NCBI GenBank assembly: GCA_013141415.1
Contig: JABFQY010000006.1
Coordinates: forward strand, 107,151-171,150
Direction of reading: 5' to 3'
DNA: 64,000 nucleotides
DNA from: Kiritimatiellaceae bacterium
GTDB lineage: Bacteria; Verrucomicrobiota; Kiritimatiellia; Kiritimatiellales; Tichowtungiaceae
Shown here: positions 16,461 to 24,722 of the stretch, piece by piece
Layout: each line of letters opens with the position of its first letter
How positions within the stretch are numbered: position 1 is the first letter of the stretch
Notes under the pieces: model-generated
Told to the model about the DNA's origin: nothing
What the model saw: the letters and a program-made list of their open reading frames with translations, nothing else
The model's database searches: none
Made by a program: the position numbers and the translations under genes

Positions 16461-17012
16461 TTATTCCATCCACCGCAAAACATTTATCTCACCCTGAAAC
16501 GACCACGCTTCCGGCGTTGTGACCAGCCCTGCACGAACCGGATTGTTCCGGACATATTCCCATTTTTCACTGTAGCTCTCGCCGTGCCGCAACTGCGTGT
16601 CCCAGAAATCATCCTGCCAAATAGGCTGTTCATTTGGTCTTGGCCACTTTTGAGAAACAAGAGTTTTCCAGAATTTTATCCACTGTTTTAACGACGGATA
16701 TTCAATAATACCCGGCGTGCAAAAAAAGTGAATATGGTCAGGCATAACAACGTATTTACCGACCAACCAGTGATCCGCCGAACGCCATGATTCAATCATC
16801 AACCGGTGTACATCCTCATGAGCAAAGATTGGTTTCCGATCTTTGGAACAAACTGTGACAAAAACAATATTTGAACGGTTCGACATCTCATCAAGCGGAA
16901 TGTGTGCAGGATGCTTTCGAGAGGAATACGGCGTTGACGGAGCAACGCCCTCCGGACTCGGGTTCCCGGAGGGTTGCGCTCCGTCGCAACCATCTTTGAA
17001 TTCATTATCCAT
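16461..17012 (-). mobile_element. REP-associated tyrosine transposase (RAYT, Y1_Tnp)
   Basis: A 183-residue product of the IS200-like Y1 transposase superfamily, RAYT branch. It shows FVTVCSKDRKPIF, the HUH metal site in VVMPDHIHFFC (His-x-His) and the catalytic tyrosine region GESYSEKWEYVRNNPVRAGL. These single-strand nucleases process REP palindromes rather than moving as a standard insertion sequence. The gene lies between two related palindromes (16405-16457 and 16933-16990). The ATG at 17012 overlaps the end of gtrA, and the first 25 residues are encoded by the upstream palindrome; the next in-frame ATG, at MSNRSN, would drop the conserved RKHPAHIP stretch. It looks intact. Confidence 0.88.
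16933..16990. repeat. RAYT-flanking palindrome, right copy
   Basis: GACGGAGCAACGCCCTCCGG starts at 16936 and is followed by its imperfect inverse, which ends with CTCCGTC at 16985; GTTG and CAAC extend the pairing outward. It lies over the 5' end of the RAYT frame. Confidence 0.8.
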
Positions 17013-17508
17013 GAAAGATAAAAAACTTGCGGCCGGCGTAGTTGATGAGGAGCGCGGAGATGGCGGCGGCGATGTAGGAATAGGTGGTGTCGAGTCCGCC
17101 GAAGCGGATGAGCAGGTCGCCCGCCGCCGTGCCGATCAGGAATGAAATCAGCGAGACGGCATAGAAGAGCATCAGTTCGTGGTGTCGTTTGTGTTTACCG
17201 GCTTTGAAAACAAACATCACGTTGAGAACGTAGGCCGTGAAGTTGGAAAAGATAAAACCGATGCCTTTATCGATCCAGTAGTTGCGCAGGCGGAGCGATT
17301 CCGAAACCGTGCGGATATCCAGATGAAGCATTCCCAGCAGTTTGGTGAACGGATCGCTTTCTCGCAGCGCCGGAAAAACCAGCCAGGCGAAAAGAAAGAA
17401 GACTGTCATATCGACGGCCGTGGCCGCGCCGCCGCACATTCCGTATTTGATGAACTGAACCAGCCGATTATCTTTTTCCGCCAGAAAAGCCTGAATGTGT
17501 TTTTTCAT
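17005..17508 (-). CDS. GtrA-family membrane protein
   Basis: A 168-residue protein with four hydrophobic segments and the GtrA signature at the start (VQFIKYGMCGGAATAVDMTVFFLF). GtrA-like proteins are thought to flip undecaprenyl-phosphate-linked sugars for envelope glycosylation; the sugar here is unknown. C-terminal ALLINYAGRKFFIFHG is typical. The ATG at 17508 (MKKHIQ) suits the family better than an upstream frame. It is the last gene of the minus-strand run that begins with the Mla genes; the RAYT was probably inserted directly behind it. Confidence 0.88.
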   Translation of the reverse strand: MKKHIQAFLAEKDNRLVQFIKYGMCGGAATAVDMTVFFLFAWLVFPALRESDPFTKLLGMLHLDIRTVSESLRLRNYWIDKGIGFIFSNFTAYVLNVMFVFKAGKHKRHHELMLFYAVSLISFLIGTAAGDLLIRFGGLDTTYSYIAAAISALLINYAGRKFFIFHG

Positions 17509-17541
17509 AGGCTCGGAGTCTGCCCGCAAACCCCGCCCAAA

Positions 17542-18522
17542 TCAAACATTCCATTCTGTGGAAAGAGTTTCAGGATGGCCTTTGTCGGCGCGGACGAGAA
17601 GCCAGCGAACGACTCCAAAAACGGCGAACGGAATAACCATGGCGTAGAGCATCAGGCGGATGAAACTGAAGTGATAAAGCGGATTCGGAATCGCGGCGTA
17701 AAGATTCCAGAAGATGAGCAGACAGCAGAGCCAGACGCATCCGAAGTTTGGAAATGCGTCGCCGGAATACATCCACTTCAACCCGGGAGTACGCTTTTTG
17801 CTGAACGGAAAAAACAGATTTGATCCCATGTGACCCGTTTGGTCTTCGATGATGTGCAGCGCATAGGCGCCGAAGGCGACCACGCCTGCCTGCCATGTCC
17901 AGAGTGAAGCCAATCCCGCCAGCAGTGCGGCGACGGTGAATGAGTGCGACCAGTTCCGGTGCCACGGCAGAAAATCAATTTCAACTTTCCCGCCTTCACT
18001 GCGCTGAAATAAAAAACTGGGGCCGTCAAAAATATCAACGGTGTAAACCGGTTCATAACTCTGCCGGATCGGCACAGAAAATTTTGCGACGGCCACCGGA
18101 CGGTTTACCGGCAGTGTGCCGTATTGCGGCGACTGCCCGGTGCTGACGACCGGCCCGAACTGTACGCGCACCTCTCCGGCATCCGGATCAATTTTAACGC
18201 GGTACTGCCGCCAGTTGTCGGCTCCCATTTTGATGGTGGCGAGTTTCAATCGTACCGGCTTGCCGCTCACGGCGGCTTCGGTGACGGCGGCGGCAACTGC
18301 GTCGGCCACCGGTTGCGGATCCAGCTTGTCCGGGTGAGGATAAATCGAAACATCGTGGTGATAGAAAAAGCGGTAGAATTTAAAGTCGATGGTGTCGGGC
18401 AGAATTCCGGCAACCGCACCGAGAATAAAAAAAGCTGAATTGCCGTTTTGCGCAGCTTCAACCGCCCACGGACAGAATGAGGCCGCCGCCACGCCGGAAA
18501 TAAAATGCGAGATCCCTTTCAT
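17542..18522 (-). CDS. YdjM-like membrane-bound metal-dependent hydrolase
   Basis: The 326-residue protein starts with MKGISHFISGVAAASF and has the features of the LexA-binding YdjM family: an N-terminal His, GILPDTIDF, a WHRNWSHSF motif near residue 197 and HIIEDQTGHMGS. Several hydrophobic helices lie in the C-terminal part. A 90-residue insert with mixed beta character (about residues 75-180) separates the aspartate motif from the HRxxSHS motif, longer than in YdjM. Catalysis by this family has not been shown. The ATG overlaps the TctA-like stop by four bases. The upstream extension of the frame to 19194 runs antisense-free but out of frame through the permease gene and is rejected. Confidence 0.8.
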   Translation of the reverse strand: MKGISHFISGVAAASFCPWAVEAAQNGNSAFFILGAVAGILPDTIDFKFYRFFYHHDVSIYPHPDKLDPQPVADAVAAAVTEAAVSGKPVRLKLATIKMGADNWRQYRVKIDPDAGEVRVQFGPVVSTGQSPQYGTLPVNRPVAVAKFSVPIRQSYEPVYTVDIFDGPSFLFQRSEGGKVEIDFLPWHRNWSHSFTVAALLAGLASLWTWQAGVVAFGAYALHIIEDQTGHMGSNLFFPFSKKRTPGLKWMYSGDAFPNFGCVWLCCLLIFWNLYAAIPNPLYHFSFIRLMLYAMVIPFAVFGVVRWLLVRADKGHPETLSTEWNV

Positions 18523-19850
18523 TTCAATAATCCCAGAAACGCGGCGACGGGCTCGCCGACGCCGGACATGTTGCAGGCGATGGGCAAAAGCAGTACGCCG
18601 AGACAGTTCAGGCGGCGTGACCCGAACAGCACCGGAATCAGGCCGATGCCGGTGGCGACCGTCATGATGAACAAGCCAGCCCAACCGGTGATGACAAATA
18701 CCAGCGCGACAATAATGCCGAGAGAAAAAACCGAAATGCGGCGATAATCCACTCTGTCCATCAGCTTGAGCGTCCAGCGGGTGAGCGGCGACAGGAGCAA
18801 GAATGAAACCGCTCCGGAGAGCGCGATGGAGCCGAGCGCGAGGTAGTAGTCGCTCCAGGTATGCGGCGTGTAGAATCCTTTGACGATCAGCGCGCCGCCG
18901 CCGCGCGTCAGAAAAAGTCCCGGCACGAAAAACAGCATGAGCGAGCCGGTGTAGTAAACGACTTTGGATACGCCCTGCGACATCATGAAGACGCGTTCGT
19001 CGCGCTGGGCGGTGGCATGACCTGCAAGCAGTCCACCGATTCCGCCGGTAATCACCGGAAAAAAAGCGGCAAAGCCGCCGCCGATTCCGCCCGCGATACC
19101 GGCGCGCAAAAGCAAATCGCCATTGATATTGAGTGTATCGCGCACATGTTGCTTCGGAACTTCCGTACCGCTGACGGCGTTGAGCAGGCACCACGGAATC
19201 GCAAAGAGTCCGACGAAGGCAGGCATGATGTTTTGAAACGCGTTATCCACGGACACCGGCGGACGGTACAGGAGCAGAAAGCCGAGCAGTCCGGAAAGGA
19301 AAAAGGTGAGCAGTCCCGCGCCGAGCGTTGACCAGGCGGCGAAAAATTTACGCCAGCCCGCCGGGCCCCAGTTGCCGTCCTTTGGCCACTCCGTCATGAG
19401 CATGAACGTGATGACGACCCATAGAATCCAGTGCATGTGCGGGTTGAAAACACAGCGGGCAATCGGCAGAAACTTCGGCGCGAACGGGCCGATTATAAAA
19501 ACGAGCATGAAAATTCCGGCGAGACTGCCCGCACCGATCATCATGGTGCCTTCGTAACCGAGTCCGGTCATCAGATATTTCTGGCCGGGAAGCACGGTGA
19601 AGATCGCGCTTTCATCCGGCGCGCCGAGCAGGACGGACGGAATGGTGTTAAGAATCGACCAGCCGGTGACAAGACCGATCAGGAAGGGAATAGTTACTTC
19701 CGGCATGGCGGCCAGTCCGCCGCCGTGCAGCGAATAGAGAAACAGCGCGGCGAGACCCATGACGTTGTAAATGTGCAGACCGGGAAGAATGGCGAGAAAG
19801 CAGGCAAGCACAGTTCCGGCCAGCACCGCTGATGCTGCTGCCAAAATCAT
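18519..19850 (-). CDS. TctA-like multi-pass permease (archaeal DUF112 type)
   Basis: A 443-residue protein with about twelve membrane helices. LPGLHIYNVMGLAAL near the start and a second related loop in the central part (FFPVITGGIGGLLAGHATA) recall the twin PG motifs of tripartite tricarboxylate permeases, in the branch common in archaea (PF01970). No periplasmic TctC or TctB gene lies nearby, so it probably does not work as a classical TTT system. It is coupled on both sides, overlapping the OB-fold gene and the YdjM-like gene by four bases each. Confidence 0.8.
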   Translation of the reverse strand: MILAAASAVLAGTVLACFLAILPGLHIYNVMGLAALFLYSLHGGGLAAMPEVTIPFLIGLVTGWSILNTIPSVLLGAPDESAIFTVLPGQKYLMTGLGYEGTMMIGAGSLAGIFMLVFIIGPFAPKFLPIARCVFNPHMHWILWVVITFMLMTEWPKDGNWGPAGWRKFFAAWSTLGAGLLTFFLSGLLGFLLLYRPPVSVDNAFQNIMPAFVGLFAIPWCLLNAVSGTEVPKQHVRDTLNINGDLLLRAGIAGGIGGGFAAFFPVITGGIGGLLAGHATAQRDERVFMMSQGVSKVVYYTGSLMLFFVPGLFLTRGGGALIVKGFYTPHTWSDYYLALGSIALSGAVSFLLLSPLTRWTLKLMDRVDYRRISVFSLGIIVALVFVITGWAGLFIMTVATGIGLIPVLFGSRRLNCLGVLLLPIACNMSGVGEPVAAFLGLLK

Positions 19851-20626
19851 TTTCCGGGCTCCATCACGCGCAGATCGCCAGCCTCCCAGACCTTGAGCTG
19901 CACAGCATCTTTGTAAACGCCAACCCGTCCGCGGGCACTAATGAGTTTTCCGGGCAGCGGAAGTTTTTTATCCATCCTTTGGAAAACATCTTCCCAGAAA
20001 ACCACCGCGAGTTTCGCGCCGTTTTCTTCAAGCGTCAGGGTATAGGGCGATTTAGAGCCGGGGCCGGGAATATCAATGGTTTTCAGAATGCCGGTGACGG
20101 TGAGTTGCTCGCCTTTATGCGCGGCGGTGACGTCAGCAATCCGGGCACTGGAAACAGCGGATGGGGCGATGGTGCGCTTGCGGCTCAGAACCAGCTGATC
20201 GACCGACTGGATGCGCAGTTTGGGTTCTTGATCGACGCTAACGATGAGGCTGCCAGTCACTTCAATCCGGTCGCCGCTGTGCGGAAGCTTTCCGGCGGCT
20301 TCAAGCGCTTGAGCCTGTATGCGGCCGCCCATGACAGCAATTTCGCCGCTTCCGTCCTTCATGTCAAAGACGATACCGCCGGACTGGAAAACATAGGCGT
20401 CGCGCGTGACTTCGCCGGCAATGCGAACCGTCGCGAAGTTCATGGTCGGCGTAACGTCACCGATCCGTATCAGCGGAATTTCACGATTGATGGAAAACAG
20501 GTAGAGAAGAAACAGTCCGGCAAACGCCAGCACCAGTGACGCGTACCGGAGAACCTGTATTCTGAGCGGACGTTTTACCTGCTGTCCATAAACGGGGTAG
20601 TTATCGCCGCCATCTGATCCATTCAT
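19847..20626 (-). CDS. Membrane-anchored protein with two OB-fold domains
   Basis: The 259-residue protein has a cytoplasmic N-terminus, one membrane helix (residues about 28-46, VLRYASLVLAFAGLFLLYLF) and an extracytoplasmic part with two similar OB-like units, for instance ATVRIAGEVTRDAYVF with GEIAVMGG, and LTVTGILKTIDIPG with KLAVVFWEDVF. OB folds of this kind occur in nucleic-acid-binding and in envelope proteins; outside the cytoplasm nucleic-acid binding is doubtful. It begins the sub-operon OB, TctA-like, YdjM-like, GtrA. Its Shine-Dalgarno is inside a hairpin (see 20630-20650). Confidence 0.72.
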   Translation of the reverse strand: MNGSDGGDNYPVYGQQVKRPLRIQVLRYASLVLAFAGLFLLYLFSINREIPLIRIGDVTPTMNFATVRIAGEVTRDAYVFQSGGIVFDMKDGSGEIAVMGGRIQAQALEAAGKLPHSGDRIEVTGSLIVSVDQEPKLRIQSVDQLVLSRKRTIAPSAVSSARIADVTAAHKGEQLTVTGILKTIDIPGPGSKSPYTLTLEENGAKLAVVFWEDVFQRMDKKLPLPGKLISARGRVGVYKDAVQLKVWEAGDLRVMEPGK

Positions 20627-20629
20627 ACC

Positions 20630-20650
20630 ATTCCTCCTGACAGGAGGAAT
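20630..20650 (-). promoter_or_regulatory. Hairpin that can hide the ribosome binding site
   Basis: On the minus strand ATTCCTCC pairs with GGAGGAAT around a five-base loop TGTCA. The right arm holds the GGAGG Shine-Dalgarno, six bases before the ATG at 20626. Folding would block ribosome access. Confidence 0.6.
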
Positions 20651-20737
20651 GAAGAAATCATTTCTCAGCCGAAATAGCCAGAACTTGTTTTATCTCGGAA
20701 AGAAATAATCCAAGCGCCGAAGACTATTCCGGCCGGC

Positions 20738-21649
20738 TTAAAACGCACCGAAGAGAACGGTACTAAAGGTGGTCACCGGCGACGTTTCGCGCATATCGTC
20801 AATGGCGGCGCGCAGTTCTCCGAGCAGCTTCCCTGCTTCGTCGTAGAGTTTATCGTCATTAACCAGCTTGCCGAGAGTCCCTTCGCCTGTGCCGACCTTG
20901 TCGGTGATCGTGCGGAGATTCGACATGGTTGCGGTAAGGTCTTTGTACAGCTGCTCATCCTTGGACAGCAGCTTGCCGAGCGTGCCCTCGCCTTTCTCCA
21001 GACGACTGCTGACTTCCTGCAGGTTGGACATCGTCGTCTTCAGGTCGTTATAAACTGTCTCATCGTTGATCAGTTTGCCGACTGTCCCCTCGCCCTTGGC
21101 GAGCTTGGTGCTGACATCGCTCAGATTGTTGTACACTGTATCTTCATAAATGAGTTTGCCGAGCGTGCCCTTGCCCGATGAAACCTGATCCGTAATCTGC
21201 CGGACACTCGCCACAGCGGCGCCAAGCTCTTCGAGAATGTCGGTTGGAGTCGTTCCGCTAATCACAGCATCCTTCGGAATCGGCGCGGCGCTCAGAGGCC
21301 CTTCTTCAATTTTTAGCTGTTTCCCTCCCAGCATGGAGGAAGCCACCACTTCGACTTTGTAGCCTTCACGGAACTGTACCGGCGAATCCAGATTGGCGTG
21401 AACAACCACATGACTGTTTTCCAGCACCGTGTCTTTCACCACGCCGACTTTCATACCGCGCAGGAAAACGTTATCGCCGTCGCGCAGGCCGCTGACTTCG
21501 TCGAAAACCACCGCCACGGGATATCTTTTCTGCAGAAAATTCTGCCGGCTCAGGATGATGGTAAACACCCCCAGAGCGATGAGAATGATAAACATAAAGA
21601 AGCCGACAAGGACTTCTATGCTGAGGTCTTTATTATATTTGTCCGTCAT
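20738..21649 (-). CDS. mlaD: MlaD-family MCE-domain lipid transport protein
   Basis: A 303-residue protein with one N-terminal membrane helix (about residues 12-32) and an MCE domain (YPVAVVFDEVSGLRDGDNVFLRGMKVGVV, then SMLGGKQLKIEEG). MlaD forms a hexameric ring above MlaE and passes phospholipid between membranes. The C-terminal half has four repeats built on GEGTLGKL followed by a variable tail with LYxDL, spaced about 35 residues, predicted as helical. Such repeats are common in PVC MCE proteins. ATG 21649 has GGAG upstream and overlaps the mlaF end by 17 bases; a longer frame to 21766 is not used. Confidence 0.9.
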   Translation of the reverse strand: MTDKYNKDLSIEVLVGFFMFIILIALGVFTIILSRQNFLQKRYPVAVVFDEVSGLRDGDNVFLRGMKVGVVKDTVLENSHVVVHANLDSPVQFREGYKVEVVASSMLGGKQLKIEEGPLSAAPIPKDAVISGTTPTDILEELGAAVASVRQITDQVSSGKGTLGKLIYEDTVYNNLSDVSTKLAKGEGTVGKLINDETVYNDLKTTMSNLQEVSSRLEKGEGTLGKLLSKDEQLYKDLTATMSNLRTITDKVGTGEGTLGKLVNDDKLYDEAGKLLGELRAAIDDMRETSPVTTFSTVLFGAF

Positions 21650-22412
21650 GTTGCTCCATCCCTTTCTCCCAGGCACCCCGGCGGGTGATGTACTGGGACT
21701 CGAGGAAACGTTGTACTGTTTCGTTGGTTGATTTAATAAAATCTTCGGGCTTGGCGTTTTCAACAATCTGCCCGCCGTCGATCATCATAATCCGCGTGCC
21801 GATCGCCAGCGCACTGTGCAGGTCGTGGGTGACAACGACGCTGGTGATCCCCAGCTCTTTGCGCAGATTTTCAATCAGCTGGTCAATCAGCCGGGATGTT
21901 ACCGGATCAAGGCCGGAGGTCGGCTCGTCATAGAGAATAATTTCGGGATTCATGACGATGGCGCGGGCCAGACCGACGCGCTTTTGCATCCCGCCGGAAA
22001 GGTCGGACGGAAATTTATCCATGGAGTCTTCCATGTTCAGCAGGCGCAGTTTTTCGCGAACGGTCTTTTCGATTTCCTCTTCGCTCATCTTCGTGTGTTC
22101 ACGCAGCGGTAGCGCCACGTTTTCGAAAACCGACAGCCATTGCAGCAGCGCCGCGCCCTGAAAAAGTACGCCGAAACGGCGACGCATCCGTTCCAGTTCC
22201 GTTCCTCTTGCTTCATTGATTACATCGTCGCCGATGCAGATCATGCCGCTGTCCGGACGCATCAGCTGCACCATGTGCTTAAGTGTAACGCTCTTGCCCG
22301 CGCCGGAAAGGCCGACAATCACAAACGTTTCGCCCTTGGGCACTTCAAAACTGACCTCGTTGAGGACAATCTTGCCGCCGAGCCGTTTGGTGACTTTATC
22401 GAAGGTAATCAT
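21633..22412 (-). CDS. mlaF: MlaF-family ABC ATPase
   Basis: The 259-residue ATPase subunit has Walker A GLSGAGKS near residue 34, the signature LSGGMQKRVGLARA, Walker B IILYDEPTSGLDP and the switch His in VVVTHDLHSA. These are characteristic of the MlaF/Ttg2A subfamily that powers phospholipid transport for outer-membrane asymmetry. It is coupled with mlaE (four-base overlap) and mlaD, so the three make one complex. Confidence 0.95.
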   Translation of the reverse strand: MITFDKVTKRLGGKIVLNEVSFEVPKGETFVIVGLSGAGKSVTLKHMVQLMRPDSGMICIGDDVINEARGTELERMRRRFGVLFQGAALLQWLSVFENVALPLREHTKMSEEEIEKTVREKLRLLNMEDSMDKFPSDLSGGMQKRVGLARAIVMNPEIILYDEPTSGLDPVTSRLIDQLIENLRKELGITSVVVTHDLHSALAIGTRIMMIDGGQIVENAKPEDFIKSTNETVQRFLESQYITRRGAWEKGMEQHDGQI

Positions 22413-23230
22413 ATGTAAAACAGCCTTGTGATCATGTAGCCGACAATCAGGATCATCAGGAATGAAATAATCACCGTCTGCCGCGTGGCGCGGCCGACAC
22501 CGACGGCGCCTTCGGTGGTGTTCAAGCCTTGGTAACAGGCGACCGTGGCGATGATAATGCCGAATACGACCGCCTTGAACAACCCAACGTAGAGGTCTTT
22601 ATTTTCGGCGTAGCGGGTGGCGTTGTCGAGATAGGCCTGAAATGCCACGCCGAGTTGAGTCGAGCCGACGATGCCGCCGCCGAGAATCCCGAGGATGTTG
22701 GTGTAAACCGTCAGGATCGGCATCATTACCGCCAGCGCGACCAGGCGCGGCATCACCAGAAAGCGATTGGGATTAATCGACATCACTTCCAGCGCCGAAA
22801 TTTCTTCCGAGACCGCCATCGTGCCGAGCTGGGCGGCAATCGCGGAACCGACGCTGGCGGCGATAATCAGCGCCGTCATGAACGGGCCCATTTCGCGAAC
22901 CATCACGATGGTGACCGCCGTGCCGATATTGACTTCCTGCCCGAAGCGGCGAAGTTCAAGGCCGGTCTGGAGGGCCAGAATCATACCGGTGAAAAACGCC
23001 ACGACCGTGATGACGCCGAGACTCTTGATGCCGGTAACGTAAAGCTGCATGGCCGTTTCGCGGCGCGCGCGCGGCCGCCAGATGGTACGGATATAAAGCG
23101 TCGCGGAAAAAAGCATGATCAGCGCATTGCCCATGTCGTGACAGGCAATCAGAATGATCCGGCCGAGACGGCGGAACGACCTGACCGGCAGATGCAGATA
23201 CCGGTATATTTCTTTAAACGGCGCGATCAT
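22409..23230 (-). CDS. mlaE: MlaE-family permease
   Basis: A 273-residue inner-membrane permease with five to six helices. The conserved MlaE/YrbE core is present: MVREMGPFMTALIIAASVGSAIAA, then TMAVSEEISALEVMSINPNRFLVMPRL. The N-terminal amphipathic helix that lies on the membrane is seen in the first 35 residues. It overlaps both the WP-repeat gene and mlaF by four bases. Confidence 0.95.
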   Translation of the reverse strand: MIAPFKEIYRYLHLPVRSFRRLGRIILIACHDMGNALIMLFSATLYIRTIWRPRARRETAMQLYVTGIKSLGVITVVAFFTGMILALQTGLELRRFGQEVNIGTAVTIVMVREMGPFMTALIIAASVGSAIAAQLGTMAVSEEISALEVMSINPNRFLVMPRLVALAVMMPILTVYTNILGILGGGIVGSTQLGVAFQAYLDNATRYAENKDLYVGLFKAVVFGIIIATVACYQGLNTTEGAVGVGRATRQTVIISFLMILIVGYMITRLFYI

Positions 23231-24540
23231 TTCTCTTCCCCGAAGCGCATAAAGTAAAGGAGACGCAGGTTTTGTTTTTCACCGTCTCTTTTATACGCCA
23301 GAAGTCCTTTCAGTAAAGACCATTCCTTGCGTTCAGCAGCCGGTTCCCGCTCGCTGTGCCAGGCAAACCACAGCACGTCTTTACGGACAACTCCGTCCGC
23401 ATTTGTCCGCTTGTACAACGTCCAGAGCGGCGCCCAGTTGCGCTCGACCGGCGGGCTGTTCTTGAGCGGCCAGAGTTCCAGCATCCGGAAACGGGAAACA
23501 TCGCCTTCGCGCTGCCAGCTCATCAGCGGCCAGACCTTCCAGTAATTGGAAACTTTCGTCTGATTTTCCGGCTCCGCGCCCTCATTGCGCCGAACGGTGT
23601 AATCCTGATAGAAAAACGGCAACGCCATCCGGTGGGTTTTCAGCAGATTCGCGTCGCCGGTTTTTTCCGACCAGAGCAACGGCCAGAGCAGGAACGTGCG
23701 GTGCGTCGGCCCGGCGGAATACTGATCTTCGCCCCAGAGCGGCCAGAAATACAACTTACTGTGCGGCTTGCTGTCGATCTTCTGAATAAACGGCCACGGA
23801 CAGAACAGTCGATTTTGCTTCTCGCCTTCTGTGAACCGGAAAAACGGCGGAATCACCCACCACGTGCTTTCCTTCTCCAGCTTCGACCGTCCGCAAAGCG
23901 GAAACAAAATCCACGACTTGCCGGAATCGCCCGGATAAAAATAGTCGGCGGACGTCCAGAACGGCCAGAGTACAAACTGCTTCTCGTATTTTCCTTCCAG
24001 TACCGATCTTCCGTAGAGCGGGAAAACGCGGTCGCGCTCAATGCCGGTGCCGCGAGTATGCGAGTAGATTGGCCAAAGCACGCTGGTGGTTTTCACGTCA
24101 TTGATCCGGCTTTTTCCAAATGCCGGGAAAAGAACGAACGCGATTTCGTCGCGGCCCAGAAACTCCTTGATCGTTCCGCCGAGCGGAAACAGAGCGAAGT
24201 AGCCTTTACCGTCGGCGTCGCGGCCCTGAAAATAAACCGGAAGCAGCCAGTTGCGCTGACGCGGCCTTGCGTCTTTTGGATCAAACTTATGGGTGTACCA
24301 GAAAAACAACGCGCGGGAACTCTGCTCGTTTTTGAACTCCTTGCGCGAATAGAGCGGCCAGAGATAATCGCTGACTTCAACACCCTTCTGGTTGAGCGTT
24401 GTGTGTGAATAAAGCGGCCGAACGGCAAAGAAAGAGCCTTCGTCCGTTGTCCGGTTATCGTAAAACGGAAACAGACTGCTGGCGGTGGCGGTGCCGCACA
24501 GCGTCAGACAGATAAATCCGTATAGAAAGGCCCGTTTCAT
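23227..24540 (-). CDS. Secreted tryptophan-proline repeat protein, unknown function
   Basis: The 437-residue product has an N-terminal signal peptide (cleavage near residue 20) and at least fifteen short repeats with a W/F-P core, such as YLWPLYSRK, VLWPIYSHT, VFPLYGRS, VLWPFWTS, YFWPLWGED and ELWPLKNS, spaced 20-30 residues. The alternation of aromatic and polar residues suggests beta strands of a barrel or propeller. I do not recognise a named family. It is the first gene of the Mla operon, translationally coupled to mlaE. This suggests an envelope role beside the lipid transporter, perhaps on the outer membrane, but nothing in the sequence proves it. Confidence 0.8.
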   Translation of the reverse strand: MKRAFLYGFICLTLCGTATASSLFPFYDNRTTDEGSFFAVRPLYSHTTLNQKGVEVSDYLWPLYSRKEFKNEQSSRALFFWYTHKFDPKDARPRQRNWLLPVYFQGRDADGKGYFALFPLGGTIKEFLGRDEIAFVLFPAFGKSRINDVKTTSVLWPIYSHTRGTGIERDRVFPLYGRSVLEGKYEKQFVLWPFWTSADYFYPGDSGKSWILFPLCGRSKLEKESTWWVIPPFFRFTEGEKQNRLFCPWPFIQKIDSKPHSKLYFWPLWGEDQYSAGPTHRTFLLWPLLWSEKTGDANLLKTHRMALPFFYQDYTVRRNEGAEPENQTKVSNYWKVWPLMSWQREGDVSRFRMLELWPLKNSPPVERNWAPLWTLYKRTNADGVVRKDVLWFAWHSEREPAAERKEWSLLKGLLAYKRDGEKQNLRLLYFMRFGEEK

Positions 24541-24564
24541 TCAGGCAGAGAAACTATCAGAGCT

Positions 24565-24579
24565 GCCCCCAACCCGCAA
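24565..24579. repeat. 15-base direct repeat, left of the GH65-pgmB pair
   Basis: GCCCCCAACCCGCAA is identical to 27720-27734. The two copies frame the GH65-pgmB operon. The right copy could also be part of a weak terminator hairpin (AACCC/GGGTT). Confidence 0.55.
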
Positions 24580-24722
24580 AAGGTTTCTTCGTAACGATGG
24601 GTTCAGAACTGCTCCCTTTCTTCAAGTTGACTTCGCGCAAATCATAACATAGAAACTGACGCCACGTTCGAGGGCCGGAATCCCCGGAGAGTGTTCAGTC
24701 CAGAATACAGGGAGATGGATTT

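Noticed and set aside
18523..19194. N-terminal extension of the YdjM-like protein
   Set aside because: It overlaps the TctA-like permease in another frame and is Arg-rich; the ATGA overlap at 18519-18522 marks the true start.
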